A DNA stretch of 64,000 nt, from NCBI RefSeq assembly GCF_001262015.1, contig NZ_CP012074.1:1136501-1200500 (forward strand), given 5' to 3'. The position numbers were made by a program, and so were the translations under genes. This document shows positions 8,723 to 19,514 of this stretch, one piece after another. Position 1 is the first letter of the stretch. Each line of letters opens with the position of its first letter. Origin of the DNA: Prevotella fusca JCM 17724 (GTDB lineage: Bacteria > Bacteroidota > Bacteroidia > Bacteroidales > Bacteroidaceae). Below the pieces are notes generated by a model. The model had not been told where the DNA came from. It made no database searches and saw nothing but the letters and a program-made list of their open reading frames with translations.

Positions 8723-9289
8723 TTACTTAGCTGCAGCTGTCTTACCAGACTTTCTGCGAATAACCTCACCCTGGAACAGGATACCCTTACCCTTATAAGG
8801 TTCAGGCTTACGGAAAGAACGAATCTTTGCACAGATAAGACCAAGCAGCTGCTTGTCAGCTGATTCAAGAGTGATGATTGGATTCTGGTTACGCTCGCTC
8901 TTTGTCTCAACCTTAACCTCTGAAGGAAGCTGGATAAAGATTGGGTGAGTATAACCAAGAGAGAACTCCACCAAGTTTCCCTGGTTAGAGACACGGTAAC
9001 CTACACCTACAAGCTCCATTGTCTTCTTGTAACCCTCGCTTACGCCAACAACCATATTGTTAACGAGTGAACGATAAAGACCATGGAAAGCCTGCTTCTG
9101 CTTGTAGTTTACAGGACTATTCTCATCAACTTCGAATGTTACCTGACCATCCTCGATGATAGTCTTAATAGAAGAATCTACTTTCTGGGAGAGTTCACCC
9201 TTAGGACCTTTTACTGTAACAACACCATCATTGAGAGCTACTGTAACACCAGCTGGAATACTAATTGGTAATTTTCCTATTCTTGACAT
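8723..9289 (-). CDS. rplF: 50S ribosomal protein L6
   Basis: L6 lies near the factor-binding centre of the 50S. The start MSRIGKLPI (188 aa) is chosen over one 30 nt further upstream because it is the family start and has GGAGG at 9297-9301, 7 nt before the ATG. Two repeated L6 domains are present, and the second ends PEPYKGKGI. It lies 14 nt after rpsH. Confidence 0.96.
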   Translation of the reverse strand: MSRIGKLPISIPAGVTVALNDGVVTVKGPKGELSQKVDSSIKTIIEDGQVTFEVDENSPVNYKQKQAFHGLYRSLVNNMVVGVSEGYKKTMELVGVGYRVSNQGNLVEFSLGYTHPIFIQLPSEVKVETKSERNQNPIITLESADKQLLGLICAKIRSFRKPEPYKGKGILFQGEVIRRKSGKTAAAK

Positions 9290-9303
9290 ATTCAATCCTC
9301 CAA

Positions 9304-9699
9304 TTAATAAATGTAGCAAAGAACCTCACCACCGATTTTTTCAGCAGCAGCTTCCTTGTCTGTCATTACACCTTTAGACGTGGAAAGGATAGCAATTCCA
9401 AGTCCGTTAATTACTCTCGGCATGTCTTTATAACCAGTGTACTGGCGAAGACCTGGGGTAGAAACACGCTTCAACTTCTTGATAGCGCTCTGCTTTGTTA
9501 CAGGGTCGTACTTCAGTGCGACCTTGATTGAACCTTGGGGACCATCCTCAATGAACTTGTAGTTCAAGATGTAACCCTTCTCGAAGAGAATCTTAGTGAT
9601 AGACTTCTTCAAGTTAGACGCAGGAACCTCAACAACACGGTGATGAGCCATGATTGCGTTTCTGAGTCTTGTCAGATAATCTGCTATTGGATCTGTCAT
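9304..9699 (-). CDS. rpsH: 30S ribosomal protein S8
   Basis: S8 binds 16S helix 21, and in E. coli represses the spc operon at the L5 mRNA. The 131-aa protein starts MTDPIADYLTRLRNA and has the C-terminal GLGIAILSTSKGVMTD motif. It is preceded by a 125-nt gap carrying a promoter element and two small stems, an unusual break inside an otherwise tightly packed cluster. Confidence 0.97.
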   Translation of the reverse strand: MTDPIADYLTRLRNAIMAHHRVVEVPASNLKKSITKILFEKGYILNYKFIEDGPQGSIKVALKYDPVTKQSAIKKLKRVSTPGLRQYTGYKDMPRVINGLGIAILSTSKGVMTDKEAAAEKIGGEVLCYIY

Positions 9700-9720
9700 A
9701 AAAAATAAATGTTTAATTAA

Positions 9721-9770
9721 TCGGGACTACCCCGACAATATTAAAAAATCGCTTGAAAGCGGATAATGAA
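9721..9770 (-). promoter_or_regulatory. rpsH leader with terminator-like stem
   Basis: On the minus strand, downstream of the -7 element, CGCT-TTCA-AGCG is followed by ATTTTTTAA. A second stem (TCGGG/CCCGA, plus 9721-9735) lies before rpsH. The first resembles a weak intrinsic terminator or attenuator; the stems are short. Confidence 0.4.
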
Positions 9771-9773
9771 CTG

Positions 9774-9781
9774 CAAAGGTA
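9774..9781 (-). promoter_or_regulatory. Internal promoter -7 element before rpsH
   Basis: A perfect TACCTTTG on the minus strand, 75 nt upstream of rpsH. A TTG lies only 14 nt upstream, shorter than the usual 19-20, so the -33 is uncertain. Confidence 0.5.
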
Positions 9782-9824
9782 CAAAATATAAATTACAATT
9801 CACTATCCGCATCGATATATTTGA

Positions 9825-10127
9825 TTACCAGCTTGCCTTCTTCACTCCTGGAATGAGTCCCTGAGATGCCATCTCACGGAACTGGATACGAGAGAGACCG
9901 AACTGACGGATGTAACCCTTTGGACGTCCTGTAATCTTGCAACGATTGTGCAGACGAATAGGATTAGCATTCTTTGGAATAGACTGCAACTTGCGAGCAG
10001 CCTCATAAGCCTCTTCAGGATCATTTGAAGTAGCGATAATCTTCTTCAGAGCTGCGCGTTTCTCAGCATAGCGAGCAACAAGTTTTGCACGCTTTACCTC
10101 GCGAGCTTTCATTGATTCTTTTGCCAT
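9825..10127 (-). CDS. rpsN: 30S ribosomal protein S14
   Basis: The 100-aa C-minus type of S14, lacking the CxxC pairs of zinc-binding S14. It has the conserved [20 protein letters not shown] motif and the C-terminal [11 protein letters not shown]. It lies 5 nt after rplE; a 125-nt gap follows before rpsH. Confidence 0.97.
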   Translation of the reverse strand: MAKESMKAREVKRAKLVARYAEKRAALKKIIATSNDPEEAYEAARKLQSIPKNANPIRLHNRCKITGRPKGYIRQFGLSRIQFREMASQGLIPGVKKASW

Positions 10128-10132
10128 ATCAA

Positions 10133-10687
10133 TTAATCGTTTTTAGCATTCTTGAATGGAAGTCCGAAGCCCTTCAGCAAAGCATAGCCCTCTTCGTCAG
10201 TCTTAGCTGATGTAACGAAGGTAATGTTCATACCCTGGATGCGGTCAACCTGATCGATATTAATCTCTGGGAAGATAATCTGTTCGGTAATACCGAGAGT
10301 ATAGTTTCCACGACCATCAAACTTGCTCTCAATACCCTTGAAGTCACGGATACGTGGCAAAGATACACGAACGAGTTTCTCGAGGAACTCATACATACGC
10401 TCACGGCGCAGCGTTACCATAACGCCGATAGGCATCTTCTTACGCAGTTTGAAGTTTGCAATATCCTTCTTAGAATAAGTTGCAACAGCCTTCTGACCTG
10501 TAATAGAAGAAATCTCATTGACAGCAACCTCGATAAGTTTCTTATCCTGAGTTGCATCACCAAGACCCTGGTTGATAACAATCTTCTTCAGAACAGGTAC
10601 CTGCATAGCTGAAGAATAGTTGAACTGCTTCTGCAGAGCAGGAGCAATCTGCTCCTTATACTGTTTCTTTAACTGAGCTGTATTCAT
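10133..10687 (-). CDS. rplE: 50S ribosomal protein L5
   Basis: L5 binds 5S rRNA and contacts P-site tRNA. The 184-aa protein has the [16 protein letters not shown] start region and [15 protein letters not shown] near the end. The ATG overlaps the rplX stop by one base (TAATG), so it is translationally coupled, and GGGGAGG 10 nt upstream inside rplX supports the start. Confidence 0.97.
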   Translation of the reverse strand: MNTAQLKKQYKEQIAPALQKQFNYSSAMQVPVLKKIVINQGLGDATQDKKLIEVAVNEISSITGQKAVATYSKKDIANFKLRKKMPIGVMVTLRRERMYEFLEKLVRVSLPRIRDFKGIESKFDGRGNYTLGITEQIIFPEINIDQVDRIQGMNITFVTSAKTDEEGYALLKGFGLPFKNAKND

Positions 10688-11004
10688 TACTTAATTTCCT
10701 CCCCTGACTTTTTAGCGATACGCTTAACAGTCTTGCCTTCACGCTCAATCTTGATACGTGTTGCCTTACCGCTCTTCGGATCGATGAGACTTAAATTTGA
10801 GATATGAATTGCAGCCTCCTGCTTAACGATACCACCCTGAGGGTTAGCAGCAGAAGGTTTCGTGCTCTTAGAGACCATATTCACGCCCTCAACGATAGCA
10901 CGCTCCTTGTCTGCGATGACCTTAAGCACCTTTCCAGTCTTGCCCTTGTCTGCACCGGCAAGAACAATGACCTGATCGTCTTTCTTTATATGGAATTTTG
11001 CCAT
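10687..11004 (-). CDS. rplX: 50S ribosomal protein L24
   Basis: An assembly initiator at the tunnel exit. At 105 aa it has the KOW motif ([20 protein letters not shown]) and the [18 protein letters not shown] segment. It lies 20 nt after rplN and shares one base with rplE. Confidence 0.97.
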   Translation of the reverse strand: MAKFHIKKDDQVIVLAGADKGKTGKVLKVIADKERAIVEGVNMVSKSTKPSAANPQGGIVKQEAAIHISNLSLIDPKSGKATRIKIEREGKTVKRIAKKSGEEIK

Positions 11005-11024
11005 TTTATTATTCTATTTAATAA

Positions 11025-11390
11025 TTAAAGAACCTCAGGTGCCAAAGAAACGACCTTCATGTTCACTGCACGCAGCTCACGAGCAACCGGACCGAAGATA
11101 CGGCTACCGCGGATTTCGCCTGCATTGTTCAGCAATACACATGCGTTGTCATCGAAGCGGATGTATGAACCATCAGCACGACGGATTTCCTTCTTTGTGC
11201 GAACGATCAAAGCCTTTGATACTGCACCCTTTTTCAATTCACTTGATGGGATGACGTTCTGTACAGCAACTACGATAACGTCACCAACACTTGCATAACG
11301 ACGGCGTGTACCACCCAGCACACGAATGCACTTTGCCTCACGAGCACCGCTGTTATCACATACTGTAAGTTTTGATTCTGTCTGTATCAT
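11025..11390 (-). CDS. rplN: 50S ribosomal protein L14
   Basis: L14 contacts the 30S at bridge B8. The 121-aa protein begins [19 protein letters not shown] and carries [28 protein letters not shown]. It is 2 nt after rpsQ. Confidence 0.98.
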   Translation of the reverse strand: MIQTESKLTVCDNSGAREAKCIRVLGGTRRRYASVGDVIVVAVQNVIPSSELKKGAVSKALIVRTKKEIRRADGSYIRFDDNACVLLNNAGEIRGSRIFGPVARELRAVNMKVVSLAPEVL

Positions 11391-11392
11391 AA

Positions 11393-11650
11393 TTACTTAG
11401 CTTTTTCTACAATTTGAACTAATCTCCATCTCTTTGTCTTAGAAAGAGGACGAGTCTCCATGATAAGCACTGTATCACCTACATTTGCCTCATTCTTCTC
11501 GTCATGAGCATGGTACTTCTTTGTCTTCTGGACAAACTTACCATAAATAGGGTGCTTCTCCTTGAACTTAGCCGCAATAACGATGGTTTTATCCATTTTG
11601 TTGCTGATAACGACACCCTGTCTTACTTTTCTTAAATTTCTTGTTTCCAT
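11393..11650 (-). CDS. rpsQ: 30S ribosomal protein S17
   Basis: A primary 16S binder with an OB fold. The start [12 protein letters not shown] is preferred because family members begin here; an ATG three codons upstream (11659) is also possible and would leave only 2 nt after rpmC. The conserved core [19 protein letters not shown] and the C-terminal [12 protein letters not shown] are present. Confidence 0.95.
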   Translation of the reverse strand: METRNLRKVRQGVVISNKMDKTIVIAAKFKEKHPIYGKFVQKTKKYHAHDEKNEANVGDTVLIMETRPLSKTKRWRLVQIVEKAK

Positions 11651-11661
11651 CTGGACCATTG

Positions 11662-11856
11662 TTATTTATTAAGTTCTCTCTGAGAAAGTTCTGTTTTCAT
11701 ACGTGCAATGTCACGACGAGCGGTCTTAATCTGAGATGGATTCTCAAGCGGAGTAATCTGATGATTCAGCTTCATCTTTGCGAGGGCTGTCTCAGCATTC
11801 TCAATCTTCTCAACCAATTCTTTGGTCTCGAGTTCTTTTACTTCTTTAATCTTCAT
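11662..11856 (-). CDS. rpmC: 50S ribosomal protein L29
   Basis: A 64-aa helical-hairpin protein at the tunnel exit near the SRP and trigger-factor docking site. The sequence [17 protein letters not shown] and the later [16 protein letters not shown] fit the family. It lies between rplP (5 nt) and rpsQ. Confidence 0.95.
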   Translation of the reverse strand: MKIKEVKELETKELVEKIENAETALAKMKLNHQITPLENPSQIKTARRDIARMKTELSQRELNK

Positions 11857-11861
11857 CTTTC

Positions 11862-12290
11862 TTAAGCGTTTTTATCGAAATCACGTCTAACAATAAACTT
11901 TGTCTTAACAGGCAGCTTCTGTGCAGCGAGGCGAAGAGCCTCCTTTGCAATATCAAAGCTGACACCTTCTACTTCAAAGAGAACACGACCTGGAGTAACC
12001 GGTGCTACCCATCCTGCTGGATCACCCTTACCCTTACCCATACGAACATCGGCAGGCTTGCGAGTGATTGGCTTATCAGGGAAGATACGAATCCAGACCT
12101 GGCCCTGACGGTTCATGTAGCGGTTCACTGCTACACGAGCGGCCTCAATCTGACGGCTGTCGATCCACTTAGCCTCAAGTGTCTTGATGCCGAATGAGCC
12201 GAAAGCAAGCTGTGTACCTCTGTGGGCGTTGCCTTTATTGCCACGTCCGTCCTGAGGTCTTCTATATTTTACTCTTTTTGGCTGTAACAT
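11862..12290 (-). CDS. rplP: 50S ribosomal protein L16
   Basis: L16 shapes the A-site tRNA elbow region. The 142-aa protein has [16 protein letters not shown], the [13 protein letters not shown] [11 protein letters not shown] segment, and [26 protein letters not shown]. It lies 14 nt after rpsC. Confidence 0.98.
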   Translation of the reverse strand: MLQPKRVKYRRPQDGRGNKGNAHRGTQLAFGSFGIKTLEAKWIDSRQIEAARVAVNRYMNRQGQVWIRIFPDKPITRKPADVRMGKGKGDPAGWVAPVTPGRVLFEVEGVSFDIAKEALRLAAQKLPVKTKFIVRRDFDKNA

Positions 12291-12304
12291 GATAGCTTCT
12301 TCTT

Positions 12305-13033
12305 TTAACGGTTATTGTTTCTTCTGCGATTACCTCTTCCAGAACGGCCACCATTGTTGGAACGGCCATTGCCCTTCTCCTGAGTAAAGTTAGGGGTAAA
12401 ATCTACCTTGTTATAAACTTCACCACGGCAAATCCAAACCTTGATACCCAGCAGACCAACCTTGGTAAGGGCTTCTGTCTGACAATAATCGATGTCTGCA
12501 CGGAAAGTATGCAGAGGAGTACGACCCTCCTTAAACATTTCCTTACGAGCCATTTCGGCACCGTTCAGACGACCTGTAATTTGAACTTTGATACCCTCAG
12601 CACCAGCACGCATAGTGTTAGCAACTGCCATCTTGATAGCACGACGGTAAGCAATCTTACCCTCTACCTGACGAGCGATATTGTTACCAACGATGTTTGC
12701 ATCAAGTTCAGGTTTCTTAACCTCGAAGATATTAATTTGAATCTCCTTCTTGAAAAGATTCTTCAACTCTTCCTTGAGCTTATCAACATCCTGACCACCT
12801 TTACCAATAACGATACCCGGACGAGCGGTGCAAATAGTAATGGTGACGAGCTTCAATGTGCGCTCTATGACAATACGGGAAACGCTTGCTTTCTCCAAAC
12901 GCTTGTTCAGGTAAGTACGAATCTTGCGATCCTCTACGAGATTATCCCCGAAGTTCTTGCCACCGAACCAATTTGACTCCCAACCGCGGATGATACCAAG
13001 ACGGTTGCTAATTGGATTAACTTTCTGTCCCAT
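12305..13033 (-). CDS. rpsC: 30S ribosomal protein S3
   Basis: S3 lines the mRNA entry tunnel and contributes helicase activity. The 242-aa protein has the KH domain with [14 protein letters not shown] and the C-terminal S3 domain with [18 protein letters not shown]. It ends in a tail of about 22 residues made mostly of Gly, Arg and Asn, which is low-complexity and probably RNA-binding. It lies 8 nt after rplV. Confidence 0.98.
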   Translation of the reverse strand: MGQKVNPISNRLGIIRGWESNWFGGKNFGDNLVEDRKIRTYLNKRLEKASVSRIVIERTLKLVTITICTARPGIVIGKGGQDVDKLKEELKNLFKKEIQINIFEVKKPELDANIVGNNIARQVEGKIAYRRAIKMAVANTMRAGAEGIKVQITGRLNGAEMARKEMFKEGRTPLHTFRADIDYCQTEALTKVGLLGIKVWICRGEVYNKVDFTPNFTQEKGNGRSNNGGRSGRGNRRRNNNR

Positions 13034-13041
13034 TCTACTAT

Positions 13042-13455
13042 TTATTTATCATCATTATTAGCGTCAGCCTTCGAATCAACGAAAAGAGTGACGTGGTTAG
13101 AACGTTTGCGGATTCTGTAGCCACGGCCCTGTGGTGCAGGACGCATGCGCTTCATTGTAACGCCTTCATCAACGAAGACCTTAGAGATATAAAGTTCACC
13201 GTCTTCAGCCTTGCGGTCATTCTTTGTCTCCCAGTTGTTGATAGCTGAACGCAGAAGTTTCTCAACGTTCTGGGCAGCTGCCTTCTTGGAGAATCTCAGC
13301 ACGCCAAGGGCACGATTGACTTCCATACCACGAACCATGTCAACAACATAGCGCATCTTACGTGGAGAAGAAGGACAGTCCTTGAGCTTTGCAAAATACT
13401 GGCTTTTCAAAGCTTCTTTACGAGCTTCAGCCTTTATATGTTTTCTTGCTCCCAT
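13042..13455 (-). CDS. rplV: 50S ribosomal protein L22
   Basis: L22 reaches into the exit tunnel, and its beta-hairpin helps form the constriction. The 137-aa protein has the hairpin region [23 protein letters not shown] and the conserved [14 protein letters not shown] start. Macrolide-resistance deletions are not apparent in the hairpin. Confidence 0.97.
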   Translation of the reverse strand: MGARKHIKAEARKEALKSQYFAKLKDCPSSPRKMRYVVDMVRGMEVNRALGVLRFSKKAAAQNVEKLLRSAINNWETKNDRKAEDGELYISKVFVDEGVTMKRMRPAPQGRGYRIRKRSNHVTLFVDSKADANNDDK

Positions 13456-13491
13456 TATATTATTCTATTTTCTAAATGGATTATGACCTGC

Positions 13492-13761
13492 TTACTTCTT
13501 GTTATTACCGGAGTGGCCACCAAAACGGCGTGTAGGACTGAACTCTCCGAGCTTGTGACCTACCATGTTCTCAGTAATGTAAACAGGGATAAATTTATTT
13601 CCGTTATGAACTGCAACAGTGTGACCCACAAAATCAGGGGAAATCATTGATGCTCTGGCCCATGTCTTAACGACATTCTGCTTACCACTCTCATTCATCG
13701 CGAGAATCTTCTTCTCGAGTGATACGTTGATGTATGGACCTTTTTTTAATGAACGACTCAT
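13492..13761 (-). CDS. rpsS: 30S ribosomal protein S19
   Basis: An 89-aa head protein with the start [18 protein letters not shown] and the C-terminal [17 protein letters not shown]. It is 22 nt after rplB and 36 nt before rplV. Confidence 0.98.
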   Translation of the reverse strand: MSRSLKKGPYINVSLEKKILAMNESGKQNVVKTWARASMISPDFVGHTVAVHNGNKFIPVYITENMVGHKLGEFSPTRRFGGHSGNNKK

Positions 13762-13783
13762 AATTTACTCTTAATTACTTTGT

Positions 13784-14611
13784 TTACTTCTTGTTAGCTC
13801 TCTCAATGATGTACTTGTTTGAAAGCTTCTTAGGTGCACGAGTCTTGAGACCCTTAGCGTACAAGCCCTTACGTGAACGTGGGTGACCACCAGACTGGCG
13901 ACCTTCACCACCACCCATTGGGTGATCAACTGGGTTCATAACAACACCACGGTTGTGAGGACGACGTCCCAACCAACGAGAGCGACCAGCCTTACCAGAC
14001 TGCTCGAGTGCGTGGTCAGAATTACCTACACTACCAACAGTTGCCTTACAAGCTGACAAAATCTGGCGCGTTTCACCAGAAGGGAGCTTAATAACACAAT
14101 AACTGCCTTCACGAGAAGTAAGCTGAGCAAAGTTACCAGCCGAACGAACGAGCAATGCACCCTGTCCAGGACGTAACTCAATATTATGAATCACAGTACC
14201 AACAGGAATGTTAGCCAATGGAAGGGCATTACCAACCTCAGGTGCTGCCTCAGCACCTGACATCAGAGTTGCGCCAACCTGCAGTCCGTTAGGAGCAATA
14301 ATGTAACGTTTTTCACCATCAGCATAGTATAACAGCGCAATGCGAGCTGATCTGTTAGGATCATACTCGATTGTCTTCACTACAGCTGGAACACCATCTT
14401 TCTCTCGCTTGAAGTCGATAAGACGATACTTCTTCTTGTGACCACCGCCCATGTAACGGACGGTCATCTTACCGGTGTTGTTTCGACCACCGGTAGAACG
14501 TTTACCGTAAACGAGAGACTTCTCTGGCACGGATGCAGTAATATCCTCGAACGTGCCAATAACCTTGTGTCTTTGTCCCGGTGTAACCGGGTTTAATTTA
14601 CGTACTGCCAT
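13784..14611 (-). CDS. rplB: 50S ribosomal protein L2
   Basis: L2 is required for subunit joining and supports the peptidyl-transferase centre. The 275-aa protein has the SH3-like and OB-like RNA-binding domains and the conserved loop [17 protein letters not shown] with the histidine important for peptide transfer. It is 7 nt after rplW. Confidence 0.98.
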   Translation of the reverse strand: MAVRKLNPVTPGQRHKVIGTFEDITASVPEKSLVYGKRSTGGRNNTGKMTVRYMGGGHKKKYRLIDFKREKDGVPAVVKTIEYDPNRSARIALLYYADGEKRYIIAPNGLQVGATLMSGAEAAPEVGNALPLANIPVGTVIHNIELRPGQGALLVRSAGNFAQLTSREGSYCVIKLPSGETRQILSACKATVGSVGNSDHALEQSGKAGRSRWLGRRPHNRGVVMNPVDHPMGGGEGRQSGGHPRSRKGLYAKGLKTRAPKKLSNKYIIERANKK

Positions 14612-14618
14612 TTTTTAT

Positions 14619-14963
14619 TTAAATATTGCTGTAAAAATCGATTGAATCGCCATTCTTCAAAGTGACGATAGCCTTCTTGAATGCGTTCTTCTGTCCCTTC
14701 ACGAGACCAGCCTTGGTATAACGTGCCTGACGCTTACCAGCATAACGAACGGTATTCACATCTACTACTGTAACGTTGTACAGAGCCTCAACTTCTTTCT
14801 TAATCTCAAGTTTGTTGGCCTCAGGCTTAACGATAAAACCATACTTTGGCTGCGCCAAAACAGTTCTCTTCTCACCCTTGTGCTTTACAACCTTATCCTC
14901 AGAAGACTTGTCTGTCAACTTGGTCATCTTTTCAGTGACCATTGGTTTAATGATAAATCCCAT
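14619..14963 (-). CDS. rplW: 50S ribosomal protein L23
   Basis: L23 forms the docking site for trigger factor and SRP at the tunnel exit. At 114 aa it is somewhat longer than enteric L23 because of a lysine-rich insert near residues 20-35. The family motifs KPMVTEK, YGFIVKPEANKLEIKKEVE and YAGKRQARYTKAG are visible. It lies between rplD and rplB. Confidence 0.96.
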   Translation of the reverse strand: MGFIIKPMVTEKMTKLTDKSSEDKVVKHKGEKRTVLAQPKYGFIVKPEANKLEIKKEVEALYNVTVVDVNTVRYAGKRQARYTKAGLVKGQKNAFKKAIVTLKNGDSIDFYSNI

Positions 14964-14985
14964 AATTATTCTTGTCTCCTAATTA

Positions 14986-15615
14986 TTACTTGGTTAAGAT
15001 TTCGTCGATAACCTTCAGAGAATTCTCTGTAATAACCACTACATCAGCATTCAAAACCTTGTATGAATTTACCTGTGCAGCTGTCATAACTTCAGCCTTC
15101 TGCAGATTACGAGCCGACAAATATACGTTTTTCTCTACTCCTGGCAAAACGAGAAGCACTTTCTTGCCATCAACTTTCAGATTTTTTGCAATATTTACGA
15201 AATCTTTTGTCTTTGGAGCATCAAGATTGAAATCTTCAACGACAACGATAGCATTATCCTGTGCCTTGTAAGACAAAGCTGACTTACGAGCAAGAACCTT
15301 TACCTTCTTGTTCAGCTTGAAGCTGTAGTCACGTGGCTTAGGACCGAAAACACGACCACCACCTACGAGGACTGGTGAGTTGATATCACCACGACGAGCA
15401 CCGCCGCCGCCCTTCTGACGACCCAACTTACGAGTAGAACCAGCGTGCTCACTTCTTTCCTTTGACTTAGCTGTACCCTGACGCTGGTCAGCGAGATACT
15501 GCTTAACTGCGAGGTAGAGGACGTGATCGTTAGGCTCAATTCCGAAGATATTCTCGTTAAGAGTTACCTTGCGGCCGGTCTCCTGACCTTTGATATCTAA
15601 TACGTTAATATCCAT
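14986..15615 (-). CDS. rplD: 50S ribosomal protein L4
   Basis: L4 extends a loop into the exit tunnel, and in E. coli represses the S10 operon. The 209-aa protein has the tunnel loop [19 protein letters not shown] and the Rossmann-like C-terminal domain. Its ATG overlaps the rplC stop by one base (TAATG), so it is coupled to L3. Confidence 0.98.
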   Translation of the reverse strand: MDINVLDIKGQETGRKVTLNENIFGIEPNDHVLYLAVKQYLADQRQGTAKSKERSEHAGSTRKLGRQKGGGGARRGDINSPVLVGGGRVFGPKPRDYSFKLNKKVKVLARKSALSYKAQDNAIVVVEDFNLDAPKTKDFVNIAKNLKVDGKKVLLVLPGVEKNVYLSARNLQKAEVMTAAQVNSYKVLNADVVVITENSLKVIDEILTK

Positions 15616-16229
15616 TACTTCTTAATTATTACGGTTGAACCATTACATCCAGCTACACTACCCTTAACGAGGATAAGATTGTGCTCTGGAATAACCTTTA
15701 ACACCTGAAGGTTCTGAGTTGTTACTCTGTCGCCTCCCATCTGTCCACCCATGCGCATGCCCTTGAAGACCTTAGCTGGGTAAGAACAAGCACCGATAGC
15801 TCCCGGCTTACGAGCGCGGTCATCCTGACCGTGAGTAGACTGACCTACACCACCGAATCCGTGACGCTTTACAACGCCCTGGAAGCCTTTACCCTTAGAC
15901 GTACCTACAACATCAACGAACTTAGCATCGCTGAACAGTTCAACGGTAATAGTGTCACCGAGGTTATACTCCTCCTCAAACTTGAACTCGGCCAAGTGCT
16001 TCTTTGGTGTTGTGCCGGCTTTCTTGAAGTGTCCCTGCTGTGGCTTAGAAGTTCTTTTCTCCTTAGCCTCGCCGAAACCTAACTGAACAGCCTTGTAACC
16101 ATCTTTTTCAACGGTCTTAACCTGGGTTACAACACAAGGACCAGCTTCGATAACAGTGCACGGTACGTTCTTACCGTCGGCACTGAAAACGGATGTCATT
16201 CCGATTTTCTTTCCTAATAATCCTGGCAT
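15615..16229 (-). CDS. rplC: 50S ribosomal protein L3
   Basis: L3 initiates 50S assembly and reaches toward the peptidyl-transferase centre. The 204-aa protein has [17 protein letters not shown], the central loop [23 protein letters not shown] and [13 protein letters not shown]. It lies 71 nt after rpsJ. Confidence 0.98.
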   Translation of the reverse strand: MPGLLGKKIGMTSVFSADGKNVPCTVIEAGPCVVTQVKTVEKDGYKAVQLGFGEAKEKRTSKPQQGHFKKAGTTPKKHLAEFKFEEEYNLGDTITVELFSDAKFVDVVGTSKGKGFQGVVKRHGFGGVGQSTHGQDDRARKPGAIGACSYPAKVFKGMRMGGQMGGDRVTTQNLQVLKVIPEHNLILVKGSVAGCNGSTVIIKK

Positions 16230-16300
16230 TTCAATTAATTATTTTAAAATGAATGTAAATGCTTTTTGTATTAATTTGTTTCTTACTTGTCAACAGCTGA

Positions 16301-16606
16301 CTACACCTTGATTTCAACCTCTACACCTGAAGGCAACTCAAGTTTCATCAAAGCGTCAACAGTCTTTGCTGTAGAGCTATAGATATCAATGAGACGCTTG
16401 AAATCTGAAAGCTGGAACTGCTCACGTGACTTCTTGTTAACAAATGTAGAACGGTTTACAGTGTAAATACGCTTGTGTGTTGGCAATGGAATAGGACCGC
16501 TAACGATAGCGCCAGTTGCCTTAACAGCCTTCACAATCTTCTCTGCTGACTTGTCAACCAACTGGTGGTCGTAAGACTTCAGCTTAATACGAATCTTCTG
16601 ACTCAT
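16301..16606 (-). CDS. rpsJ: 30S ribosomal protein S10 (NusE)
   Basis: S10 is a head protein that also acts as the transcription antitermination factor NusE. The 101-aa protein begins [20 protein letters not shown] and has [26 protein letters not shown]. It is the first gene of the S10 segment, with an 89-nt gap and a hairpin between it and fusA. Confidence 0.98.
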   Translation of the reverse strand: MSQKIRIKLKSYDHQLVDKSAEKIVKAVKATGAIVSGPIPLPTHKRIYTVNRSTFVNKKSREQFQLSDFKRLIDIYSSTAKTVDALMKLELPSGVEVEIKV

Positions 16607-16645
16607 GTTTAATTTGTTATTTGTTGTTGAATTGATATAAAGGTT

Positions 16646-16679
16646 GCCCTCTCATAAGAGTCATTCGCTATGAGAGAGC
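16646..16679 (-). promoter_or_regulatory. Hairpin in the fusA-rpsJ gap (S10 leader position)
   Basis: GCCCTCTCATA (16646-16656) pairs with TATGAGAGAGC (16669-16679), 11 positions with one mismatch and a 12-nt loop. It is followed on the minus strand by AACCTTTAT, not a clear U-run. It is placed where S10-operon leaders carry regulatory structures; the role is inferred from position only. Confidence 0.45.
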
Positions 16680-16695
16680 TACACCTTAATTTTAT

Positions 16696-18813
16696 TTACT
16701 TAACGAGATCTGAATTGCCCTTCAACTCATCAAGGATCTCCTTAGCGAGAGAACTTGATACAGGAGAGTGGTGATCATACTCCATAGAAGAAGTAGCACG
16801 ACCAGAAGTAATTGTACGCAGAGCTGTTACATAACCGAACATCTCTGACAATGGAACCATTGCTCTAACGATACGTGCACCGCTACGAGCTTCATCCATA
16901 CCCTGTACAAGACCACGACGCTTGTTCAAGTCACCGATAACATCACCCATGTTCTCTTCTGGAGTAACAACCTCTACCTTCATGATAGGCTCCATGAGAA
17001 CAGGACCTGCCTTGGGGCAGAGTACCTTGAACGCCTGGTGAGCTACGAGTTCGAATGACAACTGGTCAGAGTCAACCGGGTGGAAAGAACCATCAGACAA
17101 AGTAACCTTGAGACCTGTCAATGGGAAACCACCAAGTACACCGTTACCCAGACAGTCCTTGAATCCCTTCTCTACAGCTGGGATGAACTCCTTAGGCACG
17201 TTACCACCCTTAACAACGTTAATGAACTGCAAGTCGCCCTCTGTGTAATCCTCGTCCTTTGGCTCGATAGTTACATCAATACAAGCGAACTTACCACGAC
17301 CACCAGACTGCTTCTTGTAAGTCTCACGGCTCTGAGCAGCCTTTGTAATAGCCTCCTTGTAGTTAACCTGTGGTTTACCCTGGTTACACTCTACCTTGAA
17401 CTCACGCTTCAGACGGTCGATAATGATATCGAGGTGAAGCTCACCCATACCAGATATAATGGTCTGACCACTCTGCTCATCAGTACGAACGGTGAATGTT
17501 GGGTCTTCCTCAGCAAGTTTAGCAAGACCATTGTCAAGTTTAGCAACGTCAGCCTGGCTCTTTGGCTCAACTGCGATAGAAATCACAGTATCAGGGAAGG
17601 TAATGGACTCCAGAATGATTGGTGCACTCTCATCACAGAGTGTATCACCTGTACGAATATCCTTGAAACCTACACCAGCACCGATATCGCCAGCATCAAT
17701 TGACTCCATAGGAATTTCCTTGTTAGAGTTCATCTGGAACAGGCGGCTGATACGCTCCTTCTTGCCAGAACGTGTATTGAATACGTAAGAACCAGCAACA
17801 ACCTTACCTGAGTAGACACGGAAGAATACCAGACGACCCATGAATGGGTCAGTAGCAATCTTAAATGCCAACGCAGCTGTTGGGTCACTCTCACTTGGTT
17901 TACGATCCTCTTCTTCCTCAGTGTCCGGATTTGTACCAACGATAGCTGGTGTATCCAGTGGAGAAGGCAGGAAAGCACAAACATAATCGAGAAGTGGCTG
18001 AACACCCTTGTTCTTATAAGAAGAACCAAGGAGCATAGGACAGCACTCCATAGCAATACAACCCTTGCGGATTGCAGCGATGAGCTTATCCTCAGGAATA
18101 TCCTGACCTTCAAGATACATCTCCATCAACTCATCATCGAAGTTTGCAGCTCCCTCAAGCAGCTTGTCACGCCACTCAGCAGCCTCGTCAGCCAAGTCTG
18201 CAGGAATCTCCTCAACAGTATACTCAGCACCCATTGTCTCATCGTGCCACAAGATAGCCTTCATCTTGATGAGGTCTACAACGCCCTTGAAGTTCTCCTC
18301 TGCACCGATAGGAATCTGAACAGGGAGCGGATTAGCACCAAGGATATCCTTCATCTGCTGTACCGTCTCAAAGAAGTCAGCACCAGAACGGTCCATCTTG
18401 TTTACATAACCGACACGTGGTACATTGTACTTGTCAGCCTGACGCCATACGGTCTCAGACTGTGGCTGTACACCGTCAGCAGCAGAATAAGTAGCAACAG
18501 CACCATCGAGGACACGGAGTGAACGCTCAACCTCAGCGGTGAAGTCAACGTGTCCCGGGGTATCAATCAAGTTAATCTTATAAGACTTGTTGAGATAGTT
18601 CCAGTTACATGTGGTTGCAGCAGATGTAATAGTGATACCACGCTCCTGCTCCTGTGCCATCCAGTCCATGGTAGCAGCACCGTCATGAACCTCACCGATC
18701 TTATGCGTCTTACCTGTATAGAAAAGAATACGCTCAGATGTAGTCGTCTTACCGGCATCAATGTGTGCCATAATACCGATATTACGAGTCAAATGTAAAT
18801 CGTGATTTGCCAT
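16696..18813 (-). CDS. fusA: Elongation factor G
   Basis: EF-G is the GTPase that drives translocation and, with RRF, ribosome recycling. The 705-aa protein has the full G domain: P-loop AHIDAGKTT (16-24), DTPGH (84-88) and NKMD (138-141). Domains II-V follow, including [10 protein letters not shown] and the domain V segment with [15 protein letters not shown]. It lies 29 nt after rpsG in the str segment. Confidence 0.98.
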   Translation of the reverse strand: MANHDLHLTRNIGIMAHIDAGKTTTSERILFYTGKTHKIGEVHDGAATMDWMAQEQERGITITSAATTCNWNYLNKSYKINLIDTPGHVDFTAEVERSLRVLDGAVATYSAADGVQPQSETVWRQADKYNVPRVGYVNKMDRSGADFFETVQQMKDILGANPLPVQIPIGAEENFKGVVDLIKMKAILWHDETMGAEYTVEEIPADLADEAAEWRDKLLEGAANFDDELMEMYLEGQDIPEDKLIAAIRKGCIAMECCPMLLGSSYKNKGVQPLLDYVCAFLPSPLDTPAIVGTNPDTEEEEDRKPSESDPTAALAFKIATDPFMGRLVFFRVYSGKVVAGSYVFNTRSGKKERISRLFQMNSNKEIPMESIDAGDIGAGVGFKDIRTGDTLCDESAPIILESITFPDTVISIAVEPKSQADVAKLDNGLAKLAEEDPTFTVRTDEQSGQTIISGMGELHLDIIIDRLKREFKVECNQGKPQVNYKEAITKAAQSRETYKKQSGGRGKFACIDVTIEPKDEDYTEGDLQFINVVKGGNVPKEFIPAVEKGFKDCLGNGVLGGFPLTGLKVTLSDGSFHPVDSDQLSFELVAHQAFKVLCPKAGPVLMEPIMKVEVVTPEENMGDVIGDLNKRRGLVQGMDEARSGARIVRAMVPLSEMFGYVTALRTITSGRATSSMEYDHHSPVSSSLAKEILDELKGNSDLVK

Positions 18814-18842
18814 TTTCTTTTTACCTTATTATAATAACTTGA

Positions 18843-19319
18843 TTAGAATCTGAAGTGAGCAAATGCACGGTTAGCCTCAGCCATGCGGTGCATATCTTCC
18901 TTACGCTTGAAAGCACCACCCTGGTTATTGAAAGCGTCCATAATCTCAGAAGCCAGCTTGTCAGCCATGCTCTTACCACCACGCTTACGTGCGAAAGCAA
19001 TCATATTCTTCATTGAGACACTTTCCTTACGATCAGGGCGAATCTCTGTCGGAACCTGGAAAGTAGCACCACCGATACGGCGGCTCTTAACCTCTACCTG
19101 TGGCGTAATGTTATCGAGAGCCTGCTTCCACACCTCAAGTGGAGACTTCTCCTCGTTCTTCATCTTACCGCCTACGATATCAAGGGCTGCATAGAAGATT
19201 TCGTATGAGGTATTCTTCTTACCATCATACATCAAGTGATTTACGAACTTTGACACCTTCTGATCATTGAATTTTGGATCTGGAAGGATTACACGCTTCT
19301 TTGGTTTTGCTTTTCTCAT
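18843..19319 (-). CDS. rpsG: 30S ribosomal protein S7
   Basis: S7 nucleates the 30S head, and in E. coli autoregulates by binding the rpsL-rpsG intercistronic RNA. The 158-aa protein has [19 protein letters not shown] and the C-terminal [21 protein letters not shown] 219-nt gap upstream with a long structured hairpin is consistent with such control here. Confidence 0.98.
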   Translation of the reverse strand: MRKAKPKKRVILPDPKFNDQKVSKFVNHLMYDGKKNTSYEIFYAALDIVGGKMKNEEKSPLEVWKQALDNITPQVEVKSRRIGGATFQVPTEIRPDRKESVSMKNMIAFARKRGGKSMADKLASEIMDAFNNQGGAFKRKEDMHRMAEANRAFAHFRF

Positions 19320-19453
19320 TTTAATTTTTAAACTTTAATTCTGCGGAGGCTGTCGTCTTTCGTTCTTCAACACCCTCTCTTGGGTATTTACTCAACCTTT
19401 GTGATTACAAATCTCCAGCAAAACTGATTGTTATTAGTTTTCTTCTTTTAAAG

Positions 19454-19495
19454 AGCCTCGGAGCATCGACCATCACCGGCCGTTGCACCTCGGCT
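19454..19495 (-). promoter_or_regulatory. Long symmetric hairpin in the rpsL-rpsG intercistronic RNA
   Basis: On the minus strand the helix reads AGCC-(GA)-GG-(U)-GCA-(A)-CGGCC, loop GGUGAU, GGUCG-(A)-UGC-(U)-CC-(GA)-GGCU. That is 14 pairs including one G.U, interrupted only by symmetric mismatches; the GA/GA pair can form tandem sheared G.A pairs. No U-run follows, so it is not a terminator. The place matches the S7 autoregulatory site of enteric str operons; S7 binding here is an inference. Confidence 0.6.
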
Positions 19496-19514
19496 TATGG
19501 ATTGAAGTTTACTT

